This document shows, in pieces, positions 8,450 to 17,723 of a stretch of DNA of 64,000 bases. This DNA is from Ruegeria aquimaris. GTDB taxonomy: Bacteria > Pseudomonadota > Alphaproteobacteria > Rhodobacterales > Rhodobacteraceae. Each line of letters begins with the position of its first letter. The stretch's first letter is position 1. The notes beneath the pieces were generated by a model. It did no database searches and had not been told where the DNA came from. It saw nothing but the letters and a program-made list of their open reading frames with translations. Location of the stretch: NCBI RefSeq assembly GCF_025751555.1, contig NZ_JAOWLB010000003.1, forward strand, positions 124,001 to 188,000, read 5' to 3'. The translations under genes were made by a program, and so were the position numbers.

Positions 8450-10207
8450 TCAGTCGATATGGGCCTGTGCTGGGATGTCGGTCGCCCCGCTCAGCGACGC
8501 AACCCGCCGGGCGGCAAAGGCCGGCACCGGCGCGGCATAGCCTTTCAGGGCAATCGGCTCCAACGGATCGTAGACGAAACCGTCCAGTCCGGCGGCGTCG
8601 CGGGTCTCGCGATCGACCAGAACCTGATCCGGCGCCGCCTTGGAACACAGTCGCGCCGACAGATTGACCGTCGAACCCAACACGGTGAAATCCATCCGGT
8701 CGCGCGCGCCCATGGCGCCCATGACCACCTCACCCGAGGCGACACCGATCCCCACATGCAAGCCGTGTTCGGGATGCTCTTCCAGCAACTGCACCATGGC
8801 CTCGGCGATACCGACCGAACATTCGACCGCGCGCCCCTCCATGCCTTCGCCTTCGAACACGGCCACCAGGGCGTCGCCGACGAACTTGTCGACATCGCCC
8901 TTGAACCGTTCGACCAGCTCGGTCTGCACGTCGAAATAGCTGTTCAGCACCTCGATCACCGTTTCCGGCGGTACCCTTTCAGAGAACTCGGTATAGCCCC
9001 GGATATCGGTAAAGATCACCGAGACGCGGCGGCGGCGGCCGCCACGCTCCATACCTGTCCGCTCGGCGTTCTGGATCGCCGACATGGTGCTGTGAGAAAC
9101 GAATTTCATCAACTCGACCCGTTCGCCCAGATGCGCGATCATCCGGTTGAACCGCTGGGCGAGATCCCCGATCTCGTCGCGCGAGCGCACATCCTCGACC
9201 CGGGCGCTGAAATCACCTTCGCCCACCTTCTGCGCGATCTGCCCGATACGCAGGATCGGCCGGCTCAACCGTCGGGCAAAGATAAGCGCCCCGGCGGTCG
9301 CGGCGGCAAACCCGATCAGGCCAACCATCAGGATCTGGCGGGTTATCGCATTGACCACGGCATAAGCGTTGTCTTCGCTCAGTTCCGTGATCACGGCCCA
9401 GGGGAACCAATCGGGAAAGGCATAGGCCCCCAGCATCGCGGTCCCGTCGGGGCGTATATAGGGCTCCAGCGCATCGGCCCGCGCCCCCGCCACGATCAGC
9501 GGCAGGGTCGACGCAACGATCCCGCGCTGGATCAACAGCTCAGGCGTATCGGTCAGTACCCTGCGCCCGGCCTGATCCACCACGGTTATCTCGCCCCGTT
9601 GCGCGAAGGGATGCCGCTCCACGGTTTCGGACAGCAGCGACAGGTCGATCTTGGCGGCCATCATGACCTGGCGACCGGCGATCTTGGTACTCAGCGGCAG
9701 CGCCAGCGTGGCGATCCAATCCCCTGTGGCCTCCAGCCGTGAGATGACCGGGCGCCCGAACTGCCCGGTCTCGGCGATCGCCTTGATCAGGTCAGGTGGC
9801 GTGGCCAACACCTGCACCGGGTCCAACCCTGCGGCGACCAGCCGGTTCGCAAACCCTTCGTTGGTTACCATGATCGGCAGATCGGAGCCTTCGACCGACA
9901 ATTGCAGGGCCGCCACCTGGCTAAGCTCTTGCAATCCCAGCGTCAGCAGCGAGATCTTTTGCGGCACCCCCAGATCAGCGCTGTCGATACCATTGCGGAT
10001 CACCATCAATGGGGTCAGCCAGCGCCCCTGGAACGTGTTGTCGAAAGTGCCGCGCAATTCGGCCGCGACCGTTGTCAGATCCTCGTTGGCGGCGCTCTTC
10101 AGTTCGTCGCGGCTGAGCTGGGTCAGGTTCTGCCCCACCAAGGCCAGCGGCCCCACGGCCAGCAGGACGGCAAACACGAAGAACTTGAGGCGCAGCGGGA
10201 ATCTCAT
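8450..10207 (-). CDS. Membrane sensor adenylate/guanylate cyclase (extracytoplasmic sensor, HAMP, class III cyclase)
   Basis: 585 residues. It has an N-terminal membrane helix (about 8-25), a dCache-like extracytoplasmic sensor (30-285), a second helix near 290-312, a HAMP domain (313-360) and a class III cyclase domain (about 395-560). Catalytic marks are VIFTDIRGYT (first metal Asp) and DKFVGDALVAVF (substrate Lys and second metal Asp). In DFTVLGSTVNLSARL, Ser stands where many bacterial cyclases have the adenine-selecting Asp, as in class IIIb enzymes. It makes cAMP or possibly cGMP. I choose the ATG at 10207, with AGG eight to twelve bases upstream, over the TTG at 10216. It is the last gene of an operon with the PKD and FecR/LysM proteins. 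Confidence 0.9.
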   Translation of the reverse strand: MRFPLRLKFFVFAVLLAVGPLALVGQNLTQLSRDELKSAANEDLTTVAAELRGTFDNTFQGRWLTPLMVIRNGIDSADLGVPQKISLLTLGLQELSQVAALQLSVEGSDLPIMVTNEGFANRLVAAGLDPVQVLATPPDLIKAIAETGQFGRPVISRLEATGDWIATLALPLSTKIAGRQVMMAAKIDLSLLSETVERHPFAQRGEITVVDQAGRRVLTDTPELLIQRGIVASTLPLIVAGARADALEPYIRPDGTAMLGAYAFPDWFPWAVITELSEDNAYAVVNAITRQILMVGLIGFAAATAGALIFARRLSRPILRIGQIAQKVGEGDFSARVEDVRSRDEIGDLAQRFNRMIAHLGERVELMKFVSHSTMSAIQNAERTGMERGGRRRRVSVIFTDIRGYTEFSERVPPETVIEVLNSYFDVQTELVERFKGDVDKFVGDALVAVFEGEGMEGRAVECSVGIAEAMVQLLEEHPEHGLHVGIGVASGEVVMGAMGARDRMDFTVLGSTVNLSARLCSKAAPDQVLVDRETRDAAGLDGFVYDPLEPIALKGYAAPVPAFAARRVASLSGATDIPAQAHID

Positions 10208-10292
10208 TTTGCCCAACCTATCGCAATACTTGTTAACAGTCGCGCCAAATCAGGCGGTGTCATGCCCCAGAAAACTCCGGGGCGCGCCGTCT

Positions 10293-13200
10293 TCACTCTC
10301 GGGGCAGCGCAGTGATCGTTGCCGTATCGCGGCCTATGCCGCAAACCAGCCCGGTGCTGTCCTGCGCCCGCACGGTCACGGTATAGGTCCCGGGATTGGC
10401 AAATCGGTGGCGCGTTATGGCGCCCGTCGCTTCGGCGCCGTCGCCGAAAGACCAGCTCAACCGCAACCCATGCCCGTCCGGATCGCTGGCCCCTGTCGCA
10501 TCGAACCGCACCACGTCATGCGCCGCCCCAACCGGCACCTCCAGGTCCGGGCCCGCGTCCACAACCGGTGTGCCATTCACCAGCACACGCGCGGTGTCGG
10601 TCCCGATGTCACACCCTTGCGCACCGCTGTTATCCTGAACGCTCAGTTCCACGCTCAGATCGGCGGCACCGTCAAAGACCCGTTCAACGCGCATCCCTTC
10701 AAGCGTGACCCCATCCGAGAACGTCCAGACGTAACGGATCAGATCACCGTCCAGATCGCCCGAACCACCGGCATCAAACACCACGGTTTCGCCCGGACAC
10801 ACGATCCGGTCCGGGCCAGCCAGCGCGGTCGGCTGCGCGTTCACCCGGACATAGATTTCCTCGGCACGGCGACTACCTGGCAGGTCAAGCCCATCGTCAA
10901 GTGTAACCTGAACCGGCATCAGGCCCGGTTTCGAAAACCCGTGCTGAACCTCTTCACCCTCCATCACGGTGCCATCACCAAACGCCCAGGACACCACCGT
11001 CTCGGCCCCCGGCCCAACGGCCCAGGGCAAGGAAACACCCGGACAGACCGCGCCGCGCGCCGCGAGACCGGCAACCGGAGATGGGGCGACCAGAACCCGG
11101 TGAACGACGGTCTGCACGCTGTTGCCCACGCCTGCGTCATCCGTCACCGTCAGCGTTACGTCAAAGCTTCCGGCGGTTTCGAAGACGTGAACCGATTGCA
11201 CCCCCTGTGCGTGGTCACCATCGCCGAAATCCCAGCTGAAGTCCGAGATCGCACCATCAGCATCGGTTGTCGCGCCCCCATCGAAGCGCACGGATTGTCC
11301 GACCGAGACCCGTTCAGGCGCATTGATCCTCGGTTCGGGTGCCGCGTTCACGATGATCCTGCGTTGAACTTCCAATTCGCGGCACGCCTCGGTTCCGCCG
11401 GACAGGTTGGTCCGCAGCGTCACGAGATAATCTCCCGGCTCTGCAAACACATGCGAGATGTCCCGGCCTTCGTAACTACCGCCATCCGATATGGACCACG
11501 TATACCCGGTGGCTTCGGCGCCACCCAGCTTGTCGAGACCCGCCGAGAATGTCGCGGGCATGCCGGCCGCGGCGCGGCCCTTGCCGAGAATGCTCAGCTC
11601 CGGCGCCGCAACCACGGTGATTTCCGCGGTGTCGGTATCGAGCGGGCTGCACGCGCCGCGTGCGTCACCGGTGATCGTCAAAGTGACCGAATATGTCCCC
11701 GGCGTCTTGAACACGTGCTGCGGAGTTGCGCCGCTGCCGTTGCCGCCATCGCCGAAGGTCCAGGCAAAGGAATTGACCGCGCCATCCGCGTCGGTCGAGC
11801 CGGACCCGTCGAACCGAACCTGGCTGTTGGAGCAAACCGTCCGGTCCGGTCCGGCATCGGCAATCGGGCCTTCGCGCACCAGCGCGGCAATTCGATCCAC
11901 GGCGGTGCCGTATTCGGTGCCCGTCTCGTTGCGCACCCTCAGGGTGACCGGATACACGCCGGGAAACTCGTAGGTCTTGGTCGGGTTGATCAGGTCCGAA
12001 GCCGAGCCGTCGCCAAAATCCCATTCATAGGCAAGCAACCCGCCATCGGGATCGGAACTGCCTGAGGCGTCGAACAGGATTGGTTCGCCCGAGCAGACCT
12101 CGCGGTTGCCACCGGCCACGGCCAGCGGACGCGCCTTGATGGTGACCGTCGTGGCGTCAATGGAACGGGCATTGGACAATCCGGTGCCATCATCGACCCT
12201 AAGCGTGACGGGGAATATCCCCGGACGCATGTAAACATGCGTGACGGTTTCGCCCATGACCGGGGGCGAACCGTCGCCAAAGTCCCAGCGATGCGCCAAC
12301 GGGTCGCCGTCACCATCACTGGAGCCCGATCCGTCAAAGGTCACATACAGTTGGTCCGTCACCACGGGCTGCCCCGCCTCGGCAACCGGCGCATGGTTCA
12401 CCCGGATCGTCAGATCGTCGGTCGCCGTGGAATTCAACACGCCGCTGTCATCGGCCACGACCAGCTGGACACTCCAGACACCGGGCGAGTCATAGGCGCG
12501 CTCGACCGTCCGCGCCTCCAGCGGCGCGCCGAGGTCTTCGAATTCCCACCGGAACGAAATCAGCCGCCCGTCGGGGTCAAAGCTCTGCCCGGCATCAAAC
12601 ACCAGCGTTTCACCGGGTGCGACCAGCAGGTCGCGACCGGCAACGGCCACTGGGGCCTCGTTGACGGTAATCAGGACTTCGGCCTCGTCCTGGGCCGGGC
12701 CGCCGACAAAATTGTCGGCCACCGTCAGGCGGACAGGATAAAGACCGGGTTCGTCGAACACATGCGCCACCCGCTGACCGGGCTTTTGCTGACCATCCGG
12801 GAAGCTCCAGACATAGTCGGAGATCTCGCCATCCGGGTCGACTGAGGCCCGCCCGGATAGAACGAACTCTTCCCCCGGTGCCACGGTCTGAGCCGGTCCG
12901 GCATCCGCGATGGGCGTGGTGTTGATGGTCAACCACATCGTGTCGCGGTGGGTATTCAGCGGCGCGCCGCTGTTGTCGCGCACCGTCAGGGCGACCTCGT
13001 ACCGGCCGGGGCGCAGATAGGCGTGGCTCACGCTCTGACCGCTGGCCGTCGCACCATCGCCGAACTCCCACAGCCATTCCGTCACCTTGCCATCGGGATC
13101 GACCGATCCGCCGCCGTCGAAGCGCACATCGCTTGCGGTGACATACTGGTCCGGCCCCGCATCCGCGACCGGGGCGGCATCGACCCGCACGATCCGGGTG

Positions 13201-15149
13201 ACCGATTGCAGCGCCGAGGCGGTGCCGCTGTCATCCTCGACCGTCAGCGTGACCGAGAACTCACCCGGCCGGGTCCAGGCATAGCTGGCAATCGGGCCTT
13301 CGCCCATCGCGCCATCGCCAAAGTCCCAGATATAGCTGAGGATCTGACCGTCCGCGTCGATCGAGGCGGAGGCGTCCAGTACCGCGACCTCGGACACCGA
13401 TACCGGACGGTCAGGGATCGAGAAACTCGGCTCTGGCGGCGCGTTGACCTCGACCCGCATGCCATCGGTGGCGATCTTGTTGATCACACCGCTGTCATCG
13501 GTCACCGTCAGCAGAACCTGATAGCTGCCTGAACTGGTGTAGCGATGGGTGATCGTTTCACCCTCCAGAACGGTGCCATCCCCCATGCTCCAGCGATAAT
13601 CCACAATGGCGCCATCCACGTCATAGCTGGCCGCACCCGACAGGGTCACCGACTGGCCAATGATCGCAGTCTGATCCGTGCCCGCCTCGGCGACCGGGGG
13701 GAAGTTGACCACAACACGACGCACGGCGGTGCCAAAATTGCAGGGATGCTGCGCCTCGTCCTGAACCCGCAGAACCGCGCGATATTGGCCCGGTTGCGCA
13801 TAGACATGTTGCGCGCGTGGCCCCTGTGCCACGGCGCCATCGCCGAACGTCCAGCGGAACGCGGTGATCGGGCTGTCCGAGGGTTGCGAGGCAGATCCGT
13901 CGAACTCCACCACCTGACCCGGCGCAACCACGATATCGCTGCCCGGAACCGCTGCGGGGGCATTGCGCACATGTACCGGCACCTCGATCCGGTCACCGCG
14001 CCCGGGCCGGTTGCCCGGCTCCAGCAGACTCAGCCGCGCCACATAGCGCCCCGGATTGGCATAGCGATGCGCGATCACCGGCTCGGTCGAGCGGTTGCCA
14101 TCGCCGAATTCCCACAGATAGGACAGCGGGGTCAGTCCAGTCGAGGCGCTGGCGTCAAAGGCCACCGAGCGGCAATCGGCCAGCGGTTGACCGGTTCCTA
14201 TGGCGGTCGGACGCGGCGGTTCAGGCGCCCGGGTGGGCGGCATCGCCAACGGCAAGGGCCGGCCTTCGGCGTCGAAAACGGCCAGCGTCACGTCATTCGG
14301 CGTCTCGAACCCGCCCAGCAGGCTGATCGCCAGATTTGTTTCATCGGTTTCCACCTCGTCCGAGGTCCAGAAATCCTGCCCCGAAATGCGCAAGGGAAGA
14401 TCGCGATAGTCGGTTACAAGCGCCAGATCGCCATTGGCGCCGTCGAATGTCTGTACCGTCAGCGCCCCGGGTGCCGGGTTCTGGAACCAGACCTGGGTGG
14501 CCGGGCTGCCAGCCGACCACCGCACGGTCGGGCGGTATGCGAACATCTCCAGCCCCTCGGGCGCCCGGTCCCGATCCCGGGCGAGGCTGACGCCCAGCGA
14601 GAAACTGTTGCCATCGTTGCCCCGGCTGCCCTGCACGTCGATCCGGAAATAGGCGCGATCACCGATGACCTCGCCCTGGTTGGCCCGAACCGCCGCCAGT
14701 GAAACCCAGCGTCCATCGGTGGCCTTGTCGCTGCCCCAGGTTTCCTCGCGGATGATGGATCCGGGCTGCGTCACCGGATCATAGGGGATCAGGCGCGGCT
14801 CGCGCGCCCCATCGCTGATGGGGTCCGGGCGGTCGGCACGGCTAAAGGCGCCCTCACCTCCGAACAGGCGGAACGTGGTTTCCGAGTCGCCCGCGCCACC
14901 ATAGGTAAAATCACCCGTTCCGCCGGTCTCGGGATCGAAGACCCGCACGTAGACCCGGTCCTTCAGCCCTGCCGGAACGGAGAAGAACACCTGCTCGCGA
15001 CGATCGGTATCGCCCTCGCGGCTTGGCGCCTGGGGTCCATAGACCACAAGCAGCCCTTCGGTGGTCTCAACCTGCGCGGGAACGCTCGTTGAAATGGCCG
15101 ACAAGACAACTGCCAGCGTCGCCGCTGCTCCGTTCCGTACCACTCCCAT
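10293..15149 (-). CDS. Giant secreted PKD-repeat protein (15 PKD domains)
   Basis: 1618 residues from the ATG at 15149, which has an excellent GGAGGGAAGGAAC site and leads straight into a signal peptide (MGVVRNGAAATLAVVLSAIS..., cleavage near SVPAQ). An earlier in-frame ATG at 15200 overlaps the upstream stop but lacks a site. Residues about 30-300 are a unique N-terminal domain with no family I recognise. The rest is 15 tandem PKD (Ig-like) domains, each with a version of the YxWxFGDG motif. No catalytic domain or membrane anchor follows the last repeat. It lies between the FecR/LysM gene and the cyclase gene in one operon. It is probably a periplasmic or surface scaffold that binds polysaccharide or protein. 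Confidence 0.88.
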   Translation of the reverse strand: MGVVRNGAAATLAVVLSAISTSVPAQVETTEGLLVVYGPQAPSREGDTDRREQVFFSVPAGLKDRVYVRVFDPETGGTGDFTYGGAGDSETTFRLFGGEGAFSRADRPDPISDGAREPRLIPYDPVTQPGSIIREETWGSDKATDGRWVSLAAVRANQGEVIGDRAYFRIDVQGSRGNDGNSFSLGVSLARDRDRAPEGLEMFAYRPTVRWSAGSPATQVWFQNPAPGALTVQTFDGANGDLALVTDYRDLPLRISGQDFWTSDEVETDETNLAISLLGGFETPNDVTLAVFDAEGRPLPLAMPPTRAPEPPRPTAIGTGQPLADCRSVAFDASASTGLTPLSYLWEFGDGNRSTEPVIAHRYANPGRYVARLSLLEPGNRPGRGDRIEVPVHVRNAPAAVPGSDIVVAPGQVVEFDGSASQPSDSPITAFRWTFGDGAVAQGPRAQHVYAQPGQYRAVLRVQDEAQHPCNFGTAVRRVVVNFPPVAEAGTDQTAIIGQSVTLSGAASYDVDGAIVDYRWSMGDGTVLEGETITHRYTSSGSYQVLLTVTDDSGVINKIATDGMRVEVNAPPEPSFSIPDRPVSVSEVAVLDASASIDADGQILSYIWDFGDGAMGEGPIASYAWTRPGEFSVTLTVEDDSGTASALQSVTRIVRVDAAPVADAGPDQYVTASDVRFDGGGSVDPDGKVTEWLWEFGDGATASGQSVSHAYLRPGRYEVALTVRDNSGAPLNTHRDTMWLTINTTPIADAGPAQTVAPGEEFVLSGRASVDPDGEISDYVWSFPDGQQKPGQRVAHVFDEPGLYPVRLTVADNFVGGPAQDEAEVLITVNEAPVAVAGRDLLVAPGETLVFDAGQSFDPDGRLISFRWEFEDLGAPLEARTVERAYDSPGVWSVQLVVADDSGVLNSTATDDLTIRVNHAPVAEAGQPVVTDQLYVTFDGSGSSDGDGDPLAHRWDFGDGSPPVMGETVTHVYMRPGIFPVTLRVDDGTGLSNARSIDATTVTIKARPLAVAGGNREVCSGEPILFDASGSSDPDGGLLAYEWDFGDGSASDLINPTKTYEFPGVYPVTLRVRNETGTEYGTAVDRIAALVREGPIADAGPDRTVCSNSQVRFDGSGSTDADGAVNSFAWTFGDGGNGSGATPQHVFKTPGTYSVTLTITGDARGACSPLDTDTAEITVVAAPELSILGKGRAAAGMPATFSAGLDKLGGAEATGYTWSISDGGSYEGRDISHVFAEPGDYLVTLRTNLSGGTEACRELEVQRRIIVNAAPEPRINAPERVSVGQSVRFDGGATTDADGAISDFSWDFGDGDHAQGVQSVHVFETAGSFDVTLTVTDDAGVGNSVQTVVHRVLVAPSPVAGLAARGAVCPGVSLPWAVGPGAETVVSWAFGDGTVMEGEEVQHGFSKPGLMPVQVTLDDGLDLPGSRRAEEIYVRVNAQPTALAGPDRIVCPGETVVFDAGGSGDLDGDLIRYVWTFSDGVTLEGMRVERVFDGAADLSVELSVQDNSGAQGCDIGTDTARVLVNGTPVVDAGPDLEVPVGAAHDVVRFDATGASDPDGHGLRLSWSFGDGAEATGAITRHRFANPGTYTVTVRAQDSTGLVCGIGRDTATITALPRE
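10310..14190 (-). repeat. Array of 15 PKD-domain coding repeats
   Basis: About 85-90 codons per unit, diverged at DNA level but recognisable by the recurring FGDG core. Variants in order from the N-terminus include EFGDG, TFGDG, SMGDG, DFGDG, EFGDG, SFPDG, EFEDL, DFGDG, DFGDG, TFGDG, SISDG, DFGDG, AFGDG, TFSDG and SFGDG. Units 6, 7 and 11 depart most from the motif. The recurring patterns reflect protein repeats rather than a DNA satellite or CRISPR. Confidence 0.85.
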
Positions 15150-15196
15150 GTTCCTTCCCTCCATAGCCGATCCAGCGCCCCCAAACCGGCCGTATT

Positions 15197-17542
15197 TCAT
15201 TGAAACGCGGCGTTGCCCGCGTAGTCTTCGATCATCAGTTCGATCAGGTCCAAATCCCCCGGCTGCGGCGGCAGCGACACCCGGCACACGCCCGTTGCCG
15301 CATCGCAGCGCAGGAAGCCTTCGATCTCGTCGGCATCGACCCGCAGCACAAAAGGCGCAGCTTGGCGCAAGCCCGAGGCATCCTCGGCCCTTGCCTCGAT
15401 GGTGATCGGTCCGCCGTCGCCCTGCGGGCGGGTGACGGCAACCTCCAGAATCACCGGCGGTTCGATATCCAGAAGCGTCTCAAGCCGCCGGACGGTGACG
15501 TTGCCCACGGCATCGGTCGCCACGAGGTCGAAGGTATTTGCACCAGGCGTCAGCGTGACCGACAGATCGAACCGCCCCTCGGCGAGGGGCACGGCGGTTC
15601 CGTTCAGGGTCAGCGACAGCGCATCCCCGGCATCGCCCGCCAGCCCCATCAGCGTATCCGCCGTCGCGCGCGGCGGCGGCAGGTCCAGCGCAAGCTCTGG
15701 CGGCATCTGATCGCGCAAGGCCACAAACTCGGTCGCCCCCTCGACCGAACCGTCCGGCGCCAGAACCTCGATCCGATAAGCCGTCTCTTCGGCGCCGACC
15801 GGCACGGTAAAGCTGATCCGCCCTCCGGGTTCGACGCCTGTCCGCAGAACCTCCGGGCCGTCGCTGCCGCGCACCACCACTGGTGCGCCGGGTTCGGCTG
15901 TCGTGCGCGCATTGACCGACAACTGATCCGACCGTGTCGCCAGCGCCGCGCCGACGCGGGGGATGTCATCGGCCAGAGTGATTTCGACCGATGCGGACGG
16001 CCGATAGATCACGGTCTGGCTGCGGGTGCTGGTGTTCCCCGCCGGGTCGGTGGCAAAGACGCTCAACGTATTGCGCCCCGGCACCAGCGAGACCTCGAGG
16101 ACAAAGCTGCCATCCGCCGCCTGCTGCAAGGGTTTTCCGTTCAGGATCAGCGCGGCGTCAAGCTCGGTCGCGCCAAGCACCTCGATGCTGGGTTCCGTCA
16201 CCATCGCATCAGGCGCGGGTGACAGCAGCGTGAGGAAGGGCGGTGTATCGTCCAGACGCACGGTGAAATCGCGCGGCGTACTCCACGCCCCCGGCAGCCC
16301 CAACCGGTCCAGGGCGGCCACGCGCCAATGGTATCGGGCAGGCGCAAGTTCGACCTGAAACGCGGTATCGCGAATGCCCCATTCCGACACCTGCATCTGG
16401 TTGAAACCGGGATCGGCGGCGACCTCCAGCCAATAGGCCTCGGCCCCGTCGTAACTGTCCCAGTCCAGATCGGCGGTTCGGGTGTAAAGGATCGCCCCCA
16501 GGTCCGGCGCGCTCAGCCGCGGGCTGTTGAGCACCGTTGCCCGTTGCGCGCCCGCCCCGGTAATCACCACACCCTCGCCCTGGCCGACGTCGATCTTGCG
16601 CCCGTTCTCTTCAATCTCCAGTCCGGGCTGGTCGTAGTTCACGAACCGCGCCCCCGACTGGTCCTTCTTGATCCAGAAATCGGCCGAATTCGTCTTGGTC
16701 TCGATCCCCGGCACCTCGATTTCGAATGTGGTCTTTTCGGATAGCTGGTTCAGCAGTGCGTAGAAATCGCCCTCGGCCAGCGAAACCTTGGTCACCTCAC
16801 CCCCGGTCAGCGGGTCCGAGCGCATCCGTTGGATCGTGGCGTTGGAATTGGGGTTCAGGCGCAACCGGCTCAGGTCGCGAAACGTTATCTGGGTCGTGCT
16901 TGACGATAGGGTTCTGACCCGTTCGAATTCCACCAGCACATCGTTCAGTTCGCGGTCGGACCAACTGGGTTCGATCGGCGCGCGCCCCTCGACATCGCCC
17001 TGCACGTCCGACACGACCGCCTCGGCCGAGCGGTCCCGCTGGGCGATGGAAATATCCAGCGCCTCCAGGGCGATGACGGTGGCAACGTCGGCAAAGCTGA
17101 CGACCTGGCGCCATTCGCCGACCTCGCGCTGCTGCACCGCCTCATCCCGGTTGCGAATGGCCTCGCCGATCTCGACGGGGGCAAAAATGCGGGCACCTTC
17201 CGAATTCGCCTTTTGAATTGCCTGAAGCGATCCCAAGAGCGCCTCGTCCGCAGCGAACACCTGACGCACCGGCAGTTGCAACTTGACGCCCGGGCGCAGG
17301 TCGGCGGGCGAGGCGATGCCGTTCAGGGCCAGAATGGTTGGCCAAAGGTCCGGATCGCGCAGGTATTTTTCCACCACGCCACGAATGGTGTCATCCGGAC
17401 CGAAAGTCACGATTTCCATCGGTGCGTCGAGCGCATCGGTCTGGGTCGCCGCAACCACGGCCGTTGGCATCATCAAAACAATACCGATGATAGTCCGCCG
17501 CATTCCCCTTCTGAGACGCGCCGATAATCGGGTCTGTGCCAT
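15197..17542 (-). CDS. Exported LysM/FecR-domain protein with Ig-like repeats
   Basis: 781 residues. A signal peptide (MRRTIIGIVLMMPTAVVA around residues 14-31) is followed by a LysM-like domain at about 43-92 (PDDTIRGVVEKYLRDPDLWPTI...). A FecR domain lies near 215-300, with TTQITFRDLSRLRLN and VSLAEGDFYALL. The C-terminal half (about 370-780) is Ig-like or fibronectin-like modules, including repeated SLVPGRNTLSVFATDPAGN-type units. FecR domains here bind or sense at the cell envelope; this is not an iron-signalling anti-sigma factor. The start at 17542 has AGGA close to the ATG, and the ATG at 17503 is an alternative. It heads an operon followed by the PKD protein and the cyclase. Confidence 0.85.
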   Translation of the reverse strand: MAQTRLSARLRRGMRRTIIGIVLMMPTAVVAATQTDALDAPMEIVTFGPDDTIRGVVEKYLRDPDLWPTILALNGIASPADLRPGVKLQLPVRQVFAADEALLGSLQAIQKANSEGARIFAPVEIGEAIRNRDEAVQQREVGEWRQVVSFADVATVIALEALDISIAQRDRSAEAVVSDVQGDVEGRAPIEPSWSDRELNDVLVEFERVRTLSSSTTQITFRDLSRLRLNPNSNATIQRMRSDPLTGGEVTKVSLAEGDFYALLNQLSEKTTFEIEVPGIETKTNSADFWIKKDQSGARFVNYDQPGLEIEENGRKIDVGQGEGVVITGAGAQRATVLNSPRLSAPDLGAILYTRTADLDWDSYDGAEAYWLEVAADPGFNQMQVSEWGIRDTAFQVELAPARYHWRVAALDRLGLPGAWSTPRDFTVRLDDTPPFLTLLSPAPDAMVTEPSIEVLGATELDAALILNGKPLQQAADGSFVLEVSLVPGRNTLSVFATDPAGNTSTRSQTVIYRPSASVEITLADDIPRVGAALATRSDQLSVNARTTAEPGAPVVVRGSDGPEVLRTGVEPGGRISFTVPVGAEETAYRIEVLAPDGSVEGATEFVALRDQMPPELALDLPPPRATADTLMGLAGDAGDALSLTLNGTAVPLAEGRFDLSVTLTPGANTFDLVATDAVGNVTVRRLETLLDIEPPVILEVAVTRPQGDGGPITIEARAEDASGLRQAAPFVLRVDADEIEGFLRCDAATGVCRVSLPPQPGDLDLIELMIEDYAGNAAFQ

Positions 17543-17681
17543 TCCTTGTCCGCCCCCTCGCGGAGCCTCCTGTTCAGGCGTCGTTAACTATGCTCGGATC
17601 GGACCCCCTCGTCACTCAAGCAAAAATCGACCCCTGCTCAAAGTTTTCAAAAAATATGCCGCAATAGTACCTTAATTCATG

Positions 17682-17697
17682 CAGATTTCAGAATCTG
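17682..17697. terminator. Small hairpin downstream of lrp
   Basis: CAGATT and AATCTG arms around TCAG lie 27 bases past the end of the Lrp gene. Upstream of the FecR/LysM gene the region is AT-rich and probably also holds that operon's promoter. No clear T-tract follows. Confidence 0.25.
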
Positions 17698-17723
17698 TTG
17701 TGAGATGAGAAACGATAAATGTA

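Noticed and set aside
9651-12065. 804-residue plus-strand frame antisense to the cyclase and PKD genes
   Set aside because: Shadow of two genuine minus-strand genes. It has low-complexity composition and no recognisable motif.
10310-14190. Regularly spaced similar motifs that could suggest a DNA repeat array or CRISPR
   Set aside because: Similarity is at protein level (PKD domains). DNA units are diverged, about 260 bases long and in frame, so it is a protein repeat.
15150-15200. Start of the PKD gene at the ATG overlapping the previous stop codon (15200)
   Set aside because: It has no ribosome binding site and would bury the signal peptide. The ATG at 15149 has a near-perfect site and begins the signal peptide.
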